DNA from: Lacticaseibacillus pantheris DSM 15945 = JCM 12539 = NBRC 106106 | GTDB taxonomy: Bacteria; Bacillota; Bacilli; Lactobacillales; Lactobacillaceae | Length of the DNA: 64,000 nt | Reading direction: 5' to 3' | NCBI RefSeq assembly: GCF_001311175.1 | Contig: NZ_BBAI01000008.1 | Location: 1-64,000, forward strand | In this document: in pieces, positions 26,435 through 38,516 of the stretch | Numbering within the stretch: position 1 is the first letter of the stretch | Layout: every line of letters begins with the position of its first letter | Position numbers and translations under genes: made by a program | Notes under the pieces: generated by a model | Database searches by the model: none | The model's input: the letters and a program-made list of their open reading frames with translations, nothing else | What the model was told of the DNA's origin: nothing

Positions 26435-28383
26435 TTATGCGTGACGCTGGAACCATTCCATGATGGCTTCCATACGCTCAATGCGCAGGTTCGGTAATCC
26501 TGAACGGGATAGTTCATGGTTACTCTTCGGGAACCGGACAAACTCCGTCTCCACGCCTTTGAGTTTCAGCGCGTTGTAGAACTGCTCGCCCTGCTCAATT
26601 GGGCAACGACGGTCCTCCTCACCGTGCAAAATGAGGATGGGCGACTGCGCCTGGTCAACATATTTCAACGGGCTAAACTGCCACCAGCGGTCAGCGTTTT
26701 CTAGGCCGCTTTCCCACTGGTCGTCTAGATTGATGGGCAGGAAGTCCCACCCAATGTCACTCGTGCCAAACATGCTGACCCAATTCGAAATTGACCGGCA
26801 CGTTGCCACAGCGCGGAACCGCGCTGTATGCGTCTCAATCCAGTTGGACATAAAGCCGCCGTACGATCCGCCAGTCGCGTACACGTGGGTATCGTCAATA
26901 TCGGTGTCCAAATGTTCGGCCTCATCGACGGCTGCATCAGGTCCTCGTAGTCATTATTCCCGTAATCGGCCAAAACGTCATGCGCAAAGGCATTGCCATA
27001 CGTCGCACCACCACGCGGATTCAGGTAATGACGCCATACCCAGCGTTCGCCAGCACCTGCAACTCGTGGTAGAAGGTCTCACCGTATGCCGCGTGCGGGC
27101 CGCCATGGATGTACAGCACCGCGGGGTGGGCCGTGCCTTTGACCACGCCCACCGGCCGGTAGTACCACCCCTGAAGCGTACGGCCATTCCGCTCAAAGCT
27201 AAAGTCGTCGGGTGCCACCGTGGTGTGCTCCTGCGACCAAGTCGTGTTCGGGTCGTACAGTAGTGTGCTGTCGGCCGACTCGACCTCCTTGAAGTACAGC
27301 TGGCTGGGAGTGGTAATCGTACTTTGCGTGTAGTATACGCCCTGACCATCGTCAGTGAAGGCAAAGTCGGTCACGTGCTGGCGACCACCTACCACGACGC
27401 GACTATGTCCGTCTAAATCAGTGGTATGTAGTTCAACACAGCCACGCCTCGATGCCACGTAACTGATTTGGTCATCCCCAGTCCAGGCCGCAACCCGACC
27501 GCTGAGGTTCTGCTGAGTGTCAGCGGCGAGGGCGGCACCAATCTCGACGTCTTCATCATCAAATAGGCGCCAGACTGCGCCACTTTGGCAGTCCACAACG
27601 AATAACGTGTTCGACAACCAGCCAGTATCTTCATTCGGGTTACCGGCCAGCAACAGCTTTTGACCATCGTGACTAAAGGCCACCGACAAATGAGCCATAC
27701 TCCATCCCCGTTTCAACGCGCACGGGTGTTGACTCACCCGGTGTCAGCAACGAGACCACGTCGGCAGGACGTTGTGGCGCGTCGGTGGCGACGTTATGGT
27801 CAATCGCCAACTGTCCCTGGGGACTGACGGCGGCCACAGTGTACTCGGTGTCGTCCTGATAAAGCAGTTCATGGTCGGCCTGGGCCCACCCCTGTTTATA
27901 TAGAAGGAAACGGCGGCGCTCGTCCAGCAACCAGGGGCCGTTATCCTGATAGTGCAGGCGGGTCACGCGGGTGGCGTGGAGCCAGTCCCTTGGCTGTTGG
28001 GGATGTTGGGACGTGACCTGCACGAACCACCCCTCACCATCTGGCTGCCAATGAAATCCCGTGACACCGTCGGCAAACCAGGTCCGCTGGGTAGCCGCAC
28101 CGCCAGTAAACGCTTGGGTAAAGACTTGCTGGTGCCCGGCCTGGTCGTGGCTCAAAAACGCCAGGGTACTACCGTCTGGCCCCAAAGCCGCGGCGGTGTC
28201 GTGCTGCTGATCGTGGCCCAAACTAACCCGCTCCCCGGTCGCCCGGTTTTGGAAAAAGAGCCGACTACGATAATCATTATGTTCTTGATCAATCCAGTTC
28301 TCGTTAAACACCACGCCAGCCGCCGTTGGTACTGACCGCGATAACGTTTTGATGTTGTATAAATCAGTTGTGCGTACGCGCAA
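26435..28383 (-). pseudogene. S9-family prolyl oligopeptidase/acylaminoacyl peptidase, several frameshifts
   Basis: The N-terminal beta-propeller half (about 400 residues) is followed by an alpha/beta hydrolase with the nucleophile in GGSYGGFMS, the acid in LHGEEDRRCP and the His in KSNHELSR, plus the oxyanion segment YIHGGPHAAYGETF. Three breaks: near 27690, near 27035 (ATT-ACC should read a Tyr codon before LNPRGG) and near 26945 (DLM-AAVDEAEH). Each is repaired by one base. Intact length would be about 650 residues. It would release acylated or Pro-containing residues from peptides. The TTG at 28383 has AAGGGGTG at good distance; a GTG nine bases upstream is the alternative start. Confidence 0.82.
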
Positions 28384-28494
28384 AATGGTCACCCCTTCGT
28401 ATTGACACTTGATAGTGTTTGTAATGCCATTTTAATGCTTTTCACATGTTAATGCGAATTTTTCTACCACAGCGTTTGGGTCGAAGGATCGTTG

Positions 28495-28865
28495 GTCCCA
28501 AACACGTGGGCAGGGTTTGGGATGGAGGCGTCGTGGATTACGACAGTAGTGATTGTCGGCCGCGTTGGTCGGGTTGGCGAGTTACGCTCCGCGGTAATCC
28601 ACTGCTAGGGCGAAACCTCCAACTCGCCAAGTGCATGCGAGTTTCCGGTGCGATTCTGAGCCTGCCCGGAAGCCCGCCGGTCAGTCTCAGAATTCGTCGC
28701 GTTCTAATGGCTAAAGCCATAAGAACGTTACACCCCGGCAGTGGTTACCGCTCCGACCCACACGCCTCCACTCACCAACCCGATCGACGCGGCCTCACGC
28801 TACTGCACTGACCACGTCTCCGGACACGACGCCTCCACGCCAGCCCCCACCCGCGGTGCCCGATA
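28495..28865 (-). repeat. Large nested palindromic element, copy 4
   Basis: The outer arm gggatggaggcgtcgtgg (from about 28519) and ggccgcgttggtcgggttgg pair with the right side (ccaacccgatcgacgcggcc, 28775-28794). The core holds hairpin 2 at 28653-28693 (attctgag / ctcagaat), hairpin 1 (gttctaatggctaaagccat) and linkers gggcgaaacctccaac and ttcgtcgcg. Very similar to copy 6, with loop and stem differences that keep pairing. 28866-29086 shows no gene. Confidence 0.8.
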
Positions 28866-29086
28866 GTTCGATGACGTCAAACACCACCGTTGAAATCCTG
28901 CCAGGGTCAGTCCATGACAAATGCGTACTCAGTAAAATTGCATCAGATACAGATTTGAATATTGCCGTTAATTAGACGCCTATTGGTAAATAATTGCCGG
29001 ATATTCCCAGCGGCCGCTACTGTAAGGCTTTATTTAGTCAGCACCAAACACTGTCCGTAATGCTGCGTGCGTGTCAGTTAATTGAA

Positions 29087-29510
29087 TCATTCATAAATCC
29101 GCTCGCAAGTGTGGTTCTAGCCGGTGGGGTCTGCAGAATGCGAGGACGTCTGGACCGAGAACGGTCACCATCTACCGTTGGTCGTACTGGCGTGGTGGCG
29201 GAGGTTGAGCGGCTGCTCCCCGCGACGGCTGCAGGCCCGGAGTTCTGTCGGAGTTACTGCCAGTTGGAGCGCAGCGACTACTGGCAGTTACGACTTACAG
29301 AATCAAATTGGCTAGACCGAGTGGTTTTCTCGGGCTACGGCAATTCGCGGTAGCCCGGCACGGGCGTGAGGCGCGTAGCCGGTCGCGGGGACCAGCCGCT
29401 CAACCGGAGCCACCACGCCAGTACGACCAGCCAATAGCAGCGGTCACCGTGGAGTGGTCCACCAAGTCGTAGCACGCCACGGCACCCCCGCCGACCAGAC
29501 ACTCGGACAC
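29087..29510 (+). repeat. Large nested palindromic element, copy 5
   Basis: It starts attcataaatccgctcgcaa, like copy 3, with inner arms ggttgagcggctgctccccg and cggggaccagccgctcaacc. Apical hairpin ttactgccagt / actggcagttac lies at 29250-29290. Hairpin 2 is at 29306-29345 and hairpin 3 gcccggcacgggc at 29355-29367. At the right end an extra caatagcagcggtcaccgtgg segment (from 29431) matches the inner arm of copies 1 and 10, so the element is a mosaic. Confidence 0.8.
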
Positions 29511-29513
29511 AGC

Positions 29514-29549
29514 AACACCCACGTAGCCAATCGCGACTTCGTGGGTGTT
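29514..29549. other. Hairpin downstream of palindromic copy 5
   Basis: aacacccacg and cgtgggtgtt pair around a 16-base loop. It has no T run on either strand, so termination is doubtful. 29550-29675 shows no gene. Confidence 0.4.
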
Positions 29550-29675
29550 GCAATTAATTAGGAATCGTTGTTGATTCGTTCTGTGATATACCCAAAGCAA
29601 CGAGTAGGCCGTCATGGACAACAATCCACGTGATGTCGCTTCTACCTAGACCGCGAACGGTAGCGTTACGTTGGC

Positions 29676-31072
29676 TTATGCTTGCTGGCCGAAATTTGCC
29701 ACGCCCCGCATGAACCGCACCATAAAGTACGTCCCACGCTGGTAGTCCCTGACCCGCATGCTTTCGTTAGGCGCATGCGCCCCCGAACCGAAGTACCCAC
29801 AGCCGACCGCAACAATGGGTGCGTGGATCACCGCGTCCATCTGGCTTCTGGGCCGCTGCCAGCGCTGTTCGGAATCACCCGCACTTTGCCTTCACCGTAG
29901 ACCGCTTCAGCCACCCGTTCGGCCTCCTTGAAAAATGGTGAATCAATGTCGGACCGGAACGCCTCCTCAGCTAGGTTAAAGTGCATCTCCACATCCTCAA
30001 AGCCGTTTTGATCCAGTTGGTGCCGAATCATTTTGTATACCGTGGCTGCGTCCTGCCCCGGTACAATCCGACAGTCAATCTTGGCCTTTGCGTACCGCGG
30101 AATGACGGTCTTCACCCCGCTACCGTTATAGCCCGCCTCAATACCGTTAATCGTGATGGTTGGTGCAGTGACGCTGGCCGTCTTGGGGTCGTCGGTCGTG
30201 AACGGCGTGCGCATCCCCGTACGCTCACGAATACCATCCGCATCAAAGTCCATCTTGGTAATCGCGTCCCGTGCAGACTGGCTGATGGGTTCAATATTAT
30301 CGTAATACCCGTCAACTTTGATGTGCCCATCCGCAGTGCGAATTGAGTTCAATGCCTGCACCATCCGCCACGCCGCGTTGTCCACGTACGCCGCCATCGA
30401 GGAGTGCATATCCACGTCGGCCGTCTGAACACTCATATCAAAGGCGCTACAGCCCTTCACACCACCAGTAATGGTAAAGTGGCCCTGCTCGTTGATACTA
30501 CCGCCTTCCCAGACGCATACGTCGCAAGCCATATCGGCCTGGTGGGCCTGCACGTAATCATTAAAGTGAATGGACCCAATTTCCTCCTCGCCCTCGACCA
30601 CAAACTTAATGTGGCAAGGATAGCCGCCATGATCGTACATGTATTGCATCGCGGTGATGCGGGACATCAGTTCACCTTTGTCGTCACCGATTCCGCGAGC
30701 CCGAATCGTACCGTCATCCTCAAAGGTTGGTTCGAATGGCTCCGTGCGCCACTCTTCAATCGGTTCTGGCGGCTGCACGTCATAGTGGTTGTAGAACATG
30801 ATGGTGCTGTCGCTGGCACCCTCGAATTCAGCAAAGACGACCGGGTTACCGCCCTGGTCACTCCACGCTTCCACGCGTGTAGCCCCAATGGATGCAAACT
30901 TGTCCTTGATCCAAGCAACGGTTTCGTTAATACCTTTGCCCTGCGCCGAAATGCTCGGAATCTTCACGTACGGCGCTACCTCCGGAAAATAGTCCATTGC
31001 AAACTGCTCAACGGCCGCCTGCTCTTCGGGACTGTTAATTGCTACTTTGGTTTCTGTCTTAGTTTCTGTCAT
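29676..31072 (-). pseudogene. M20-family dipeptidase, one frameshift near the C-terminus
   Basis: Zinc-dependent amino- or dipeptidase of the M20 family. Metal-site segments are YNHYDVQPPEPIEEW (His and Asp), DDKGELMSR (Asp), EGEEEIGS (catalytic and metal Glu) and DVCVWEGGS. The frame breaks at about 29840 in GSGPEA, where a C is missing from a CCC run; the other frame continues MDAVIHAPIVAVGCGYFGSG to a stop at 29676 and carries the last metal His (GAHAPNES). Intact length about 465 residues. AGGAGG before ATG. It is downstream of the oppA-like gene in the same direction, so peptide uptake and hydrolysis may be linked. Confidence 0.87.
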
Positions 31073-31099
31073 GTGTATATCCTCCTTGAATGTTTAATC

Positions 31100-32783
31100 C
31101 TACTTGTTTGCAAGGTAGACACCGCGCCAGCCTGGGGTGCCGCCGGCGGGGTTGTCCACATAATTCTTAATCTTAGTGTTACGAAGGTACGTTGTTGAAA
31201 GCTGGTACAGAGGAATTACACCCTGATCCTTCATCAGAATTTGCTCTGCATCAATCATTTTGTTCCACCGTGTACTGTCATCGGCCGTAGTTTCGGCAGT
31301 ATTCATATCGTTATCGTACGTAGCGTTGCTCCAATCACCAAAGTTGTAACTGTTACCCGTCTTAAACATGTCGAGGAACGATGCCGGGTCTGCATCCGGA
31401 CTCCAACCTGAAACGATGATGTCAAAATTACCGCTTTGTAGGTACTTAACTCGGGTCGCCTTTGGTACTTTCTTAATGGTCAGCTTGAGACCCTTGAGGT
31501 TCTTCGTCCATGTATTTTGTAGGTACTGAACGATACTGTCGTGCGTATCATCATCATCGGAGGTCACGGTTAGATCAAGACTAGTTGCGCCAATTTGTTT
31601 CATACCCTTATCCCAGTAGTCTTGCGCGAGTTTCTTATCGTAACTGACACCACTGTCAGCAGTATTCTTGTTGTATGCTGCCTGGGCAAAATCCTTGCCC
31701 TTATAACTACTAATTCCTTGAGTCACAACCCCAAGTGGCACCGTGGAGCCATCGTTGAGCACGTTGTTAACAAATTCCTTCCGGTTAATCGCTAATGATA
31801 GGGCCTTGCGAATATACACATTGTTAAATGCCTTCTTGGCCATATCTGAACTAGGAGATTTCTGGTTGACCTGGACAAAGTAGTTTGCTCCACTCTTAAC
31901 CTGTTTGAAATCCTTGTTATTCTTTTCGTTTTGTACTTGGTTGCCGATTAGCGTCGTTTGGTCAAGTTGACCAGATTCAAACATGTTGAGACCAGTGGTT
32001 GCCTCTTTAACCACCTGGTACGTAACATCGTCAATGTGTATGTTGCCCTTGTTCCAGTATTTATTGTTCTTAGCCAGCGTCCAAGAATCTCCTGACCCAT
32101 TCCACTTTTTCACTGTGTATGGGCCTGAGTAGCCAACTTTAGTTGAATCAGTTCCATACTTGTCCCCGTATTTTTCAACCATTTTTTTTCTCAACTGGCA
32201 TAAATTCTGCATTTCCCAGCATCTGTTCAAATGTTGCCATTGGGTGATCCATCTTGACCACTAGTTTGTAGTTACCATCTGCCGTGACACCCAGCGTAGA
32301 AACATCCTTCTTGCTGGAGGTGATTGCGTCCGCATTCACAATCCCCGAAAAACGGTAGGCGTTCTCCGCTGCTGTCTTAGGATTAACTTCTCGTTGCCAC
32401 GAGTATACGAATGTCTTGGCCGTGATAGGCGTGCCATCAGCCCAGTACGCGTCCTTCCTAATATTGAAAGTGTAGGTTTTGCCGTCAGCGGACTTGGTCC
32501 AACTTTTCGCAATTCCGGGCTCCACCTTATTATTTTGACCGATGGTGATGAGCCCCTCTTCAGTATTGTTAATTACCTCGCCACTAGTAGTTTCGATACA
32601 ATGGGCTGGATCCAAAGTCTGTAAGTCACTCGCGATAGCCACGCTAATTTTGGATGTAGTTGATGCGGACGTCTTTGAACTACATGCCGCCGTCATCAAT
32701 GCCACCGAACCCACTGCGACCGCCACGCTGACCACCTTCTTCACGTGATCAAAACGGTGCCTGCTAATACTGGATGTATGCAT
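31100..32783 (-). pseudogene. oppA: Oligopeptide-binding lipoprotein OppA-like, one frameshift
   Basis: Extracellular solute-binding protein of family 5, anchored by a lipobox (LMTAACSS, Cys about residue 34) after a signal peptide. The family segment KSWTKSADGKTYTFNIRKDAYWADGTPI region and the C-terminal GVYLANK are clear. The frame breaks at 32190 in a run of eight A (coding strand) where seven would keep VEKKMVEKYG. The start is taken as the ATG at 32783, seven bases after an AGGGT site. No opp permease or ATPase genes are adjacent, so it must serve a transporter elsewhere. The gene is more AT-rich than most of the window. Confidence 0.88.
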
Positions 32784-32812
32784 AATATTAACCCTCATTT
32801 CGTTATACCAGA

Positions 32813-34012
32813 CTAAAATCGACGTTCGCCGTGCTGATAAACTTGCTTATCGTCCTGGCGAATTGCGTTGATATCCGCGATGGGATTCTCATTGATTACA
32901 ATAAAGTCAGCAAACTTACCCGGCTCCATCGTCCCGTAATCGGCATCGACCCCAATCAACTCAGCTGCATTCTTCGTTGCAGCATACAAGGTATCCTGCG
33001 GAGAAACCCCGATTTTGTTTACCATCAGGTCCAACTCATTCCAATAGCCCTCTTTAAAATCATTAAACGGTGTACCCGCATCCGTGCCCGTTGCCATGGG
33101 TACCCCTTTACGGACAGCCATGCGCATGTTGTCATAGAACGCCTGGCTAAACTCAGTGGCCTTGCGCGTCATATGTTCAGGAATCTTACCGGGACCCTTC
33201 ACCACTATTGCCTCAACCGCATTGAGCGTTGGTACCAAGTACACATGATGTTCAACCATGAACCCAGCTTCGCTTTCATCGATATAAATACCGTGTTCAA
33301 TTGAGTCAATTCCCGCTTCCAACGCTACCCGGATACCTTCTGTACCCTGAGCATGTGCGGCTACTTTGCGTCGACGAGCATGTGCCTCACGGATTGCCAC
33401 CCCAATTTCTTCCGGGGTAAAAGCAACGTCTCTGGGATCATCCCCTTTGGACATCACGCCACCGGTCGCCATCACCTTGATACAGTCCGCACCATTTTTA
33501 AAGGCCTGCCTAGTAGCCTTCCGCATCTCATCAGGCGAATCAACGAGGTACGAATCGCCATCCTTATGGTCAGCACCATCTCCATGGCCGCCCGTGATGC
33601 TCATTGCACGCCCTGCCGCCACAATACCAGGAGTAGGAAAGCCGTAACGGTCGTGATTATTACGAATCTTGATGTCTACATCGTAACTAGTACCCAGATT
33701 ACGTACATAAGTAATACCAGCTTGAATTGCATCACGTAGATTTTTGATGGCCATCATGGTCGTTGTGGCCTCATTGTCTGGACCATCGGTGGTGTGAAAT
33801 GCATCCGCCCCGACATGTACATGGCAGTTAATCATTCCCGGCATCACGTATTGTCCGTGAAAATCAACCTCATGGTCCGCCGGTGCCGGCGATCCCGTTC
33901 CTGATGCAACCACGCGACCAGTCATATCGTCGACACTGAACCACGAGTTCGGCGTAAACCCATCATGCGCACCATCAAAGAAATTAGCGTTGGTGTAATT
34001 CGTTGTTGTCAT
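32813..34012 (-). CDS. Prolidase-like metal-dependent amidohydrolase
   Basis: 399 residues of the amidohydrolase superfamily. The first metal motif is HVH in MINCHVHVG, the carboxylated Lys is in DCIKVMATGGV, further His residues are in VAAHAQG and SIEHGIYI, and the last Asp is in ATGTDAGTPF. This set and the order fit the Xaa-Pro dipeptidase (Sgx-type prolidase, ochratoxinase-like) branch. It probably cleaves N-acylated or Pro-ending dipeptides. AGGGAG precedes ATG. It lies just upstream of the OppA-like gene and probably heads an operon with it and the M20 dipeptidase. Confidence 0.82.
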   Translation of the reverse strand: MTTTNYTNANFFDGAHDGFTPNSWFSVDDMTGRVVASGTGSPAPADHEVDFHGQYVMPGMINCHVHVGADAFHTTDGPDNEATTTMMAIKNLRDAIQAGITYVRNLGTSYDVDIKIRNNHDRYGFPTPGIVAAGRAMSITGGHGDGADHKDGDSYLVDSPDEMRKATRQAFKNGADCIKVMATGGVMSKGDDPRDVAFTPEEIGVAIREAHARRRKVAAHAQGTEGIRVALEAGIDSIEHGIYIDESEAGFMVEHHVYLVPTLNAVEAIVVKGPGKIPEHMTRKATEFSQAFYDNMRMAVRKGVPMATGTDAGTPFNDFKEGYWNELDLMVNKIGVSPQDTLYAATKNAAELIGVDADYGTMEPGKFADFIVINENPIADINAIRQDDKQVYQHGERRF

Positions 34013-34158
34013 GTTATTTATCTCCCTCTACGTTCGTTTGCCTGATGCCAAAATTCAGGTTAAAAACCGCCATCACCCCGTTTTCAGTACAAAAAAAATG
34101 ACGCCCGCCCATTAATCCACTAATGGGTGACCGCCATTCTCCGCGATTAGGCAGAAAA

Positions 34159-34287
34159 TGGCACCAAAATTGTTATTGGAATACGCCCAGACGGCGCAGA
34201 ACACACGACTAGCATTTCTGCTAGCAACGCCTACCTACCGCAACAACAACGCTGCGTTAGTCGTGTTCAACAACAATTTTGGTGCCA
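34159..34287 (-). other. Long leader hairpin upstream of the amidohydrolase operon
   Basis: tggcaccaaaattgtt (34159-34174) and aacaattttggtgcca (34272-34287) are exact 16-base complements. Inside, acacgactagc pairs imperfectly with gcgttagtcgtgt. Another hairpin, cccattaatcca / tggattaatgggc type, lies at 34110-34132 on the operon side. On the minus strand these would form large structures in the 5' leader of the amidohydrolase-oppA operon. Confidence 0.65.
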
Positions 34288-34306
34288 CAAAGTTAATTTT
34301 AAGCAT

Positions 34307-34344
34307 AAAAAATACCCCCGCCGGCAATATGTTTTGCCGGGTAC
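34307..34344 (-). terminator. Terminator-like hairpin in the leader
   Basis: Read on the minus strand: tacccggcaa, loop, ttgccggcgggggta, then six T. It would stop transcription coming from the small ORF at 34519 unless an alternative fold prevents it. Confidence 0.6.
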
Positions 34345-34420
34345 TTGCGTGTAGCCACAACTCTCAGTGGTCTACGGTGACGTGACTCATCCGGCGATCA
34401 AAAGACCGCCCATAGGTGAA

Positions 34421-34519
34421 TTACAACGCACGCAAGCACAACAACGCGGAGGCAACCTGGTTGTTCTTTACTTCGTTAATTCGTGATACTACTGTGACTG
34501 ACATCTGACATTGAGTCAT
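34421..34519 (-). CDS. Short leader-like ORF (32 residues)
   Basis: Reads MTQCQMSVTVVSRINEVKNN and continues to a Leu-rich end (ALLCLRAL, then stop). AAAGGGG lies eight bases before this ATG; an ATG two codons earlier (34525) is the alternative. Four of the last seven codons are Leu (TTG). A terminator-like hairpin and a larger hairpin follow before the amidohydrolase gene. This is the arrangement of a transcription attenuator, although it could also be an independent small protein. Confidence 0.5.
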   Translation of the reverse strand: MTQCQMSVTVVSRINEVKNNQVASALLCLRAL

Positions 34520-34690
34520 GATCATTGCCCCTTTCGCTGTGGAAGATTTGGTCCTCTTGATGAGGATGGAATTATCATACGGCTTATAAAATTAGAAGTC
34601 AACCGTTATTTCACATTTTGTTATCAAAATACTCATACAAGCCATTAATTATCCCATCAAACCTTTGCCCCGCGCGGTTTAAGGACGGCA

Positions 34691-35297
34691 TTAATCTTGA
34701 TTATCCCAATCCAACGGTATGTCTTCGCCCAATGCCACCTGTCGCGTACCCCGTAAACGGTCCATAGGGTGTGCCAGCCAATGTTGGGCAAAGGTGGTAT
34801 CCATAATCCAGTCACGGATGTGTTGCTCGTCCACCATTAGCGGCATCCGGTCGTGCACCGCCCCGACATCTTGGTTGGGGTTAGTGGTCAGGATGACCCC
34901 GCGTGGCCCATCCGGGTAGTCCCGAATAATACCCGCCAAAAAAAATTACTTGCTGATCAGAACGATCAAAACTAAACCGTTCGTGGCTGGGATTCCATTC
35001 GTAGAAAGCATCGCTCGGGAACACGCAGCGATGCGCCAAAAAGGCGTCCCGAAACATCGGCTTATCCAGCACCGTTTCTGCACGTGCGTTAATGACAGGC
35101 CGGCTGCCAGCAAAGCCCGGGAAGCCCCACTTAACGGCGCCCAAGGTCATCCGGTCACCTTTGCGAGTTACCACCGCCATGTTATCCCCTGGGGCCACCT
35201 CGCCAGTCTGCACGTTGATCCCTTGCTCGGCCAGTTGCCGGGCGAGCGTCTGGAGTCGCGGCGATCCCTTTACGTTGAATGAATAACGTCCACACAT
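34691..35297 (-). pseudogene. SOS-response-associated peptidase (SRAP/YedK family), one frameshift
   Basis: SRAP proteins link covalently to abasic sites in single-stranded DNA through the N-terminal cysteine. The start at 35297 gives MCGRYSF, so Cys2 is exposed after Met removal; the upstream longer ORF is not used (GAGGTGG site fits this ATG). Other family motifs are INARAET (with the Asn and Glu of the active site), CVFPSDAFYEW, and DRMPLMVD near the end. The frame breaks at about 34940 in a run of eight T on the coding strand. Intact length is about 202 residues. Confidence 0.88.
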
Positions 35298-35317
35298 AAT
35301 TCCACCTCTTGGTAGTT

Positions 35318-35950
35318 TTAGAAGGCAGTTCCCTGCCATTCCCAACCGGCACCGTGATAACTGACGACCAGTTGGCCTTCGTCGTGCTGGTCAGCCACCT
35401 GAAACAACAGCTGCACCGTCCGTGTTTGGTCAGCGGGCACCACCTGCTGGGACGACAAAGTGGTCAGTTGCGGCATGGCCGCACCACTGTTGTACATCTG
35501 AAAATCAGCCAGGTTAATACGCAACTGCTGGGTCCCACGATTGCGCAACGTTACGGTCACCTGCTCCACCTTTGTACCATCTGAGTTACGGCTGGTGGGT
35601 GCTCCAACCTTCACCGTCAAATCGTGGGCAAACTTAAGGCTCTGTCCATACTGCACGTCACGACCTACGGCTAACTGATCGTCAGAGGCCGTTGTTTTGC
35701 CAGGCTTACGTTGTTCTACCGGCCGTGGTGCGAGCCGACTCGCCGTACGCGCAGCAGTAATCGTGTTATGTAGCATCACACCGGCCCCCGCCCAACTACC
35801 GAGGGCGATGAGTACACCAATTCCCAGTAAGGTTAATGGTCGCAATAACGACGCCTGCCGCAACTGGGCGTGCGCGGTCATAAAGGCTGCACCCACAGTG
35901 AGTGCAGTCCCGCCCAACCCCAAAATGATAATCATCCACAACCCAGACAT
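35318..35950 (-). CDS. Membrane-anchored DUF4352-like protein
   Basis: 211 residues. Two N-terminal membrane segments (about 3-25 and 38-60) are followed by an extracellular beta-sandwich of the DUF4352/telomeric-repeat-binding-factor-2-like type, with the typical pattern VTVTLRNRGTQQLRINLADFQMY and TRTVQLLFQV. The function of such domains in Firmicutes is unknown. The start ATG has GGAGGTAG eight bases upstream; an upstream in-frame extension has no site. It overlaps no neighbour and may share a transcript with the SRAP gene. Confidence 0.7.
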   Translation of the reverse strand: MSGLWMIIILGLGGTALTVGAAFMTAHAQLRQASLLRPLTLLGIGVLIALGSWAGAGVMLHNTITAARTASRLAPRPVEQRKPGKTTASDDQLAVGRDVQYGQSLKFAHDLTVKVGAPTSRNSDGTKVEQVTVTLRNRGTQQLRINLADFQMYNSGAAMPQLTTLSSQQVVPADQTRTVQLLFQVADQHDEGQLVVSYHGAGWEWQGTAF

Positions 35951-36146
35951 ATCGACTACCTCCGACAATAATAATTCCGTTATACAATGCCCAGACGTGC
36001 TGGTCAATAAATATATCGATTTACTCACCGAAGACTCACGGCCGCTCCTCCACGCAGCCCAACGTAAAGAGGGCATCGCAGCTACGCAAGCCGTGATGTC
36101 CTCTATTTATGCCTTGTTGCCAAACGGCGAGCAAAGCATCAATGAT

Positions 36147-37511
<1,365 letters not shown>

Positions 37512-37644
37512 TCAAACCTAAACTTTGAATTAGATACTCTCTCATTTTATCATAGGGACTAACGTTTACAATGCAACCTCTTCAAAAAGTCGACAAAAAG
37601 TTACACCGTGTCTTTCCCGCAACGACAACGTTCAAACAGCTTAC

Positions 37645-38478
37645 CTAAAATTTGTAATTCCACGCCGGCGTTTCGGTCGACTTGTAAATCTTCTTAATTA
37701 GCTTAGCAATTGACTTCGTCTGGTAGGCCTTAACAATCTGCTTGTACGCCTTCTTATTCTTTTCCTTCTTGTTAGCCACGATGATGTTAATCCACGGCTT
37801 GCTCTTCTTGGTGATTGGTTCACGGTAAATGGCCTTTTCTGGATTCAGCTTGGCGTCAACGGCCACTCCGGAGTTGATGACGGAAGCCGCTACGTCGGGC
37901 AGGCTCTTCGGTAACTGGGCGGCGTCAATGGCTTCGACCTTGATTCCCTTAGGACTAGACTTAATGTCCTGAGTTGTTGGCAAATCCTTATTGTCCAACT
38001 TAATTAACCCGGCTGCTTCCAACAACTGAAGTGCACGCCCCTCGTTGGTCGGATCGTTCGGTACGGACACGGTGTCGCCCTTCTTCAACTGCTTAAGCCC
38101 CTTAATTTTCTGGGAGTAAACGGCCAACGGCGCCAGGACGGTCTTCCCAATTGCCACCAAGTTACCGTGGTGCGTCTTGTTCCAGTTATCCAGGAAGTAT
38201 TGGTGCTGGAACGCGTTCAGGTCAATGTCGCCATCCTGCAAAGCAGAGTTAGGTTTGTTATAGTCGCTGAACTCAACCACCTTAATTTTGATGTGGTCCT
38301 TCTGCACCTTCTTATCGACTGCGTCCCAAATACGTTTGTCGGCACCAACAATCCCCACTTTGACCGTGGTGGTTTTCGTCGTCTTGGCGGACGCGTGGTT
38401 ACTGCCCCAGGCGGCGAGCGTTAAGGCCAAAGCCGCGGTAAAACCGACACTAATAACTTTCTTCAATCCAGACTGCAT
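37645..38478 (-). CDS. metQ: MetQ/NlpA-family methionine-binding protein
   Basis: 277 residues. A signal-like N-terminus (MQSGLKKVISVGFTAALALT) is followed by the substrate-binding domain with KVGIVGADKRIWDAV, FSDYNKPN, DLNAFQHQYFLDNW and VPNDPTNEGRALQLLE. It binds methionine for an ABC importer. The expected lipobox Cys is replaced by Trp: LAAWGS instead of LAACGS (tgg for tgc), so as read it cannot be lipidated. A Met T-box controls it. No metN or metP gene is next to it. The start ATG has a GAGGAGG site; the longer ORF from 38568 runs into the T-box terminator and is rejected. Confidence 0.9.
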   Translation of the reverse strand: MQSGLKKVISVGFTAALALTLAAWGSNHASAKTTKTTTVKVGIVGADKRIWDAVDKKVQKDHIKIKVVEFSDYNKPNSALQDGDIDLNAFQHQYFLDNWNKTHHGNLVAIGKTVLAPLAVYSQKIKGLKQLKKGDTVSVPNDPTNEGRALQLLEAAGLIKLDNKDLPTTQDIKSSPKGIKVEAIDAAQLPKSLPDVAASVINSGVAVDAKLNPEKAIYREPITKKSKPWINIIVANKKEKNKKAYKQIVKAYQTKSIAKLIKKIYKSTETPAWNYKF

Positions 38479-38516
38479 AAACAATTCCTCCTCATTTGAC
38501 GGACAACGCGATAGTA

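Noticed and set aside
30404-31198. Plus-strand ORF of 264 codons
   Set aside because: Shadow antisense to the M20 dipeptidase gene; composition typical of an antisense frame in GC-rich coding DNA.
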